6,636 nt of DNA, taken from NCBI GenBank assembly GCA_023391155.1, contig JAEWBM010000188.1:1-6636 (forward strand), given 5' to 3'. Below are positions 5,076 to 6,636 of the stretch, one piece after another (the first letter of the stretch is position 1; every line of letters starts with the position of its first letter). A model generated the notes under the pieces. It was not told the origin of the DNA and searched no databases. It saw nothing but the letters and a program-made list of their open reading frames with translations. The position numbers were made by a program, and so were the translations under genes. The stretch comes from Acidobacteriota bacterium. GTDB lineage: Bacteria; Acidobacteriota; Blastocatellia; Pyrinomonadales; Pyrinomonadaceae.

Positions 5076-5666
5076 TTATTCAGGAGCGGGAACGCGGTCG
5101 ATCTTTAAGATAGGCTCAACAAGACGGCCGACACCATCTATACGTGTGACGCGACCGGTTAGGCGAAGGGGTTGGGGATCGAGGTACCAGCCTTGCTCGA
5201 GCCTCTGCGCCCCGACAAAATCGATCGGCTTTCCCGAGCTGTCCAGGGCGACGATCTTCTGATAGTCCAACGGATCACCGTTAATATCTGTGCATCGCAG
5301 ACAATCGGTCGTAACGGAAGAAGAACATTTCCGAAGCCGGAGCAAAATCGTCCCGTGATCCAGGCCGTAAACCCATTGGGTACAGACATCCGGAAATTCG
5401 GGTTCCATTCCGCTACATAGGCCCTTGAGGTCGGGATGAACATCTATCGTTACCAATTCGCCGTCAGCTGCATCCGAAACGCTGCTAAAACCTTTGATCG
5501 GCGCAGTTTCGGGATGGCTCTCGCTTTCACGCTGCAACTCTAATTGCCTGCGAGCTTTGGCGCCGGGAGTTTGCACGCCGTTGAAATAAAGCGAAGCGGT
5601 GACGCCAAAAATGAGCGTACCTACGAACGCAAGAAAGTAAATATTTGCTTTGGTCTCGAACGACAT
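5076..5666 (-). CDS. Membrane-anchored protein of unknown function with five cysteines
   Basis: I do not recognise this 196-residue protein. It has an N-terminal membrane anchor (about 9-30, IYFLAFVGTLIFGVTASLYF) after a short start, then a polar Gln/Glu/Ser-rich linker (about 35-58). The soluble part (about 60-196) is probably extracytoplasmic. It carries cysteines at 84, 95, 114, 122 and 125; the C-x7-C-x2-C cluster could hold disulfides or a metal. The C-terminal stretch (about 165-196, LRLTGRVTRIDGVGRLVEPILKIDRV) looks like a beta-barrel-type strand pattern. It sits between the pfpI-like gene and the CvpA-CAP gene on the same strand, with a 61-base gap upstream, so it may be co-transcribed with the latter or use its own weak promoter. 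No strong Shine-Dalgarno site precedes the ATG at 5666. The frame has no competing gene and its composition is ordinary, so I take it as a real gene. Confidence 0.7.
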   Translation of the reverse strand: MSFETKANIYFLAFVGTLIFGVTASLYFNGVQTPGAKARRQLELQRESESHPETAPIKGFSSVSDAADGELVTIDVHPDLKGLCSGMEPEFPDVCTQWVYGLDHGTILLRLRKCSSSVTTDCLRCTDINGDPLDYQKIVALDSSGKPIDFVGAQRLEQGWYLDPQPLRLTGRVTRIDGVGRLVEPILKIDRVPAPE

Positions 5667-5677
5667 ACCGCATTCAA

Positions 5678-5705
5678 ACTACATCACAATAGCACTTTGC
5701 ATCAA
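5678..5705 (-). promoter_or_regulatory. Weak possible promoter for the unknown membrane protein
   Basis: On the minus strand TTGATG (5700-5705) and TGTAGT (5678-5683) are 16 bases apart, each matching the sigma-70 consensus at 4 of 6. The region is locally AT-rich against a GC-rich background. The implied leader would be very short. This is suggestive only. Confidence 0.25.
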
Positions 5706-5727
5706 GTTTTTTCGGATCTGCCCTTAC

Positions 5728-6636
5728 CTAATCCCGAAACTTCTGCGTCACCATCAGTCCCGCTCTTCCGCCGTCCAAAATGCCGATGCCGAGGCGGCCG
5801 AACTGCGGCCGCAGGATGTTTTCGCGGTGGCCGGGCGAATTCATCAGCCCGCTGTGGGCGATCTCAAGCGTCGGCGCGAGCGCGAGGTTTTCGCCGGCGG
5901 TGCGAAATCTAACCCCGTCCTCGCGCATCCGGTCGAACGGTGACTTGCCGTCCGGCGTGTAGTGCGAAAAATATCCGCGGGCAAACATGTCGGCGGAGTG
6001 CTTGCGCGCCACCTCCCTCATCTCGGGGTCGGCCTCGACGGGTTTCAGCCCGTGAGCGAGGCGTTCGCGGTTTACAAGCCTCAGCATCTTTGCCTCAAGA
6101 TCCGGTGCCGGGATCGCCGTCTCGACTTTATACGGCAACTCATAAGTTTCGGTCGAACCCGGCTCAACGGTTCGCAGGCGGCTCAGCGTTTCGCGAAGCG
6201 CCGGGTCAAAAACGGGAACCAGGGCCGCCTCGAGGTCTTCGGTATAAACCGCCAGTTCATTCGCCAACCGGCTCTCTTGCGCAGCGCGGCTGATCCCGTC
6301 GGCAAAGGGCATGGCAAATAGCAGCGCCGCGAGTATCGCCGCAAGTATCAGCCCGCTCAAGGCGCCCGGCACCAGGCCGAAGGCGCGGTTCGTTTGGGAA
6401 TGATGCGCTTCGCGTCCGACGCCGCCGAGCAGTTTCGCCGCAAGCGCCGTGATCGCAAAGCTCGCTATCACCAGCACGCCCACGAAAGCGATCGGGATGC
6501 GCCAGATGTCGCCCAGATCAACGATCAGGCCCAGCAAATATGCCGCCGGTTTATATAGAACGAGTGCCGCCAGCCAGCTCCCGACCCAACGGACCAGGTC
6601 GACGGCGCTCAAGATAAACCCGCGCTGCCAGCCCGC
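5728..6636 (-). CDS. CvpA-type membrane domain fused to a CAP/SCP domain (5' end off the window)
   Basis: The frame is open to the right edge, giving 302 visible residues. A TTG at 6612 could be called as a start, but the eight codons before it (AGWQRGFI) continue the CvpA pattern, so the true start lies outside. Three hydrophobic segments are visible (about 14-38, 44-69, 86-111), as in CvpA/colicin V production-type membrane proteins, which usually have four. After a linker (about 112-175) comes a CAP domain (about 179-302). It has KHSADM (His213), GYFSHYTPDGKSPFDRM (His225), GENLA (Glu249) and NSPGHRENIL (His270, Glu272), the conserved residues of bacterial YkwD/SCP-like proteins. The CAP part is predicted to lie outside the cytoplasmic membrane, tethered by the CvpA part. 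Such domains are linked to cell-envelope functions, but no single reaction is established. It looks chromosomal and intact apart from the window edge. Confidence 0.9.
   Translation of the reverse strand, partial: AGWQRGFILSAVDLVRWVGSWLAALVLYKPAAYLLGLIVDLGDIWRIPIAFVGVLVIASFAITALAAKLLGGVGREAHHSQTNRAFGLVPGALSGLILAAILAALLFAMPFADGISRAAQESRLANELAVYTEDLEAALVPVFDPALRETLSRLRTVEPGSTETYELPYKVETAIPAPDLEAKMLRLVNRERLAHGLKPVEADPEMREVARKHSADMFARGYFSHYTPDGKSPFDRMREDGVRFRTAGENLALAPTLEIAHSGLMNSPGHRENILRPQFGRLGIGILDGGRAGLMVTQKFRD

Noticed and set aside
4391..5113. Plus-strand open frame of 240 codons opposite the pfpI-like gene
   Set aside because: The minus strand carries an unmistakable DJ-1/PfpI protein with a strong ribosome site; the plus frame is its shadow.
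1..6636. CRISPR array, tRNA, rRNA or insertion sequence
   Set aside because: I saw no regularly spaced repeats, cloverleaf-like pattern, ribosomal sequence, transposase or paired terminal repeats in the window.

Overview
The window reads as the edge of a tailed-phage-derived element, probably a prophage or a remnant of one, next to chromosomal genes of a GC-rich bacterium. No gene here fixes the taxon. The GC-rich, DJ-1/PfpI- and CvpA-CAP-encoding background would suit Acidobacteriota or a similar free-living lineage, but that is only a tentative inference.

Left part (1-1935, minus strand): a tightly overlapping lysis-type operon. A 384-residue endolysin with a GH46 chitosanase-like fold and a C-terminal membrane region comes first. 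It is followed by a 63-residue holin-like membrane protein, a 111-residue Rz-like inner-membrane spanin, and a secreted coiled-coil protein. The last gene starts inside the spanin gene in another frame and runs off the left edge. Every junction overlaps, which points to one transcript with coupled translation.

Centre (1936-2110): a divergent intergenic region holding an imperfect inverted repeat. From here a rightward operon carries a small helix-turn-helix (excisionase-like) protein, a capsid scaffolding protein, a P22-type (HK97-fold) major capsid protein and a small acidic protein resembling a head-tail connector. A strong GCGA-tetraloop terminator lies between the capsid gene and the connector gene. 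No terminase, portal, protease or tail gene is visible, and the head module stops abruptly at 4161.

Right part (4162-6636): a 238-base gap with a spaced direct repeat and a terminator hairpin, then three minus-strand genes that look chromosomal. These are a DJ-1/PfpI-family stress protein, a membrane-anchored cysteine-containing protein of unknown function, and a CvpA-type membrane domain fused to a CAP/SCP domain, cut by the right edge. The element/host boundary most likely lies between 4162 and 4399.

The points most worth pursuing are the lone capsid module facing a lysis operon, the membrane-tailed endolysin, the nested spanin-like gene pair, and the regulatory hairpins inside the capsid operon.
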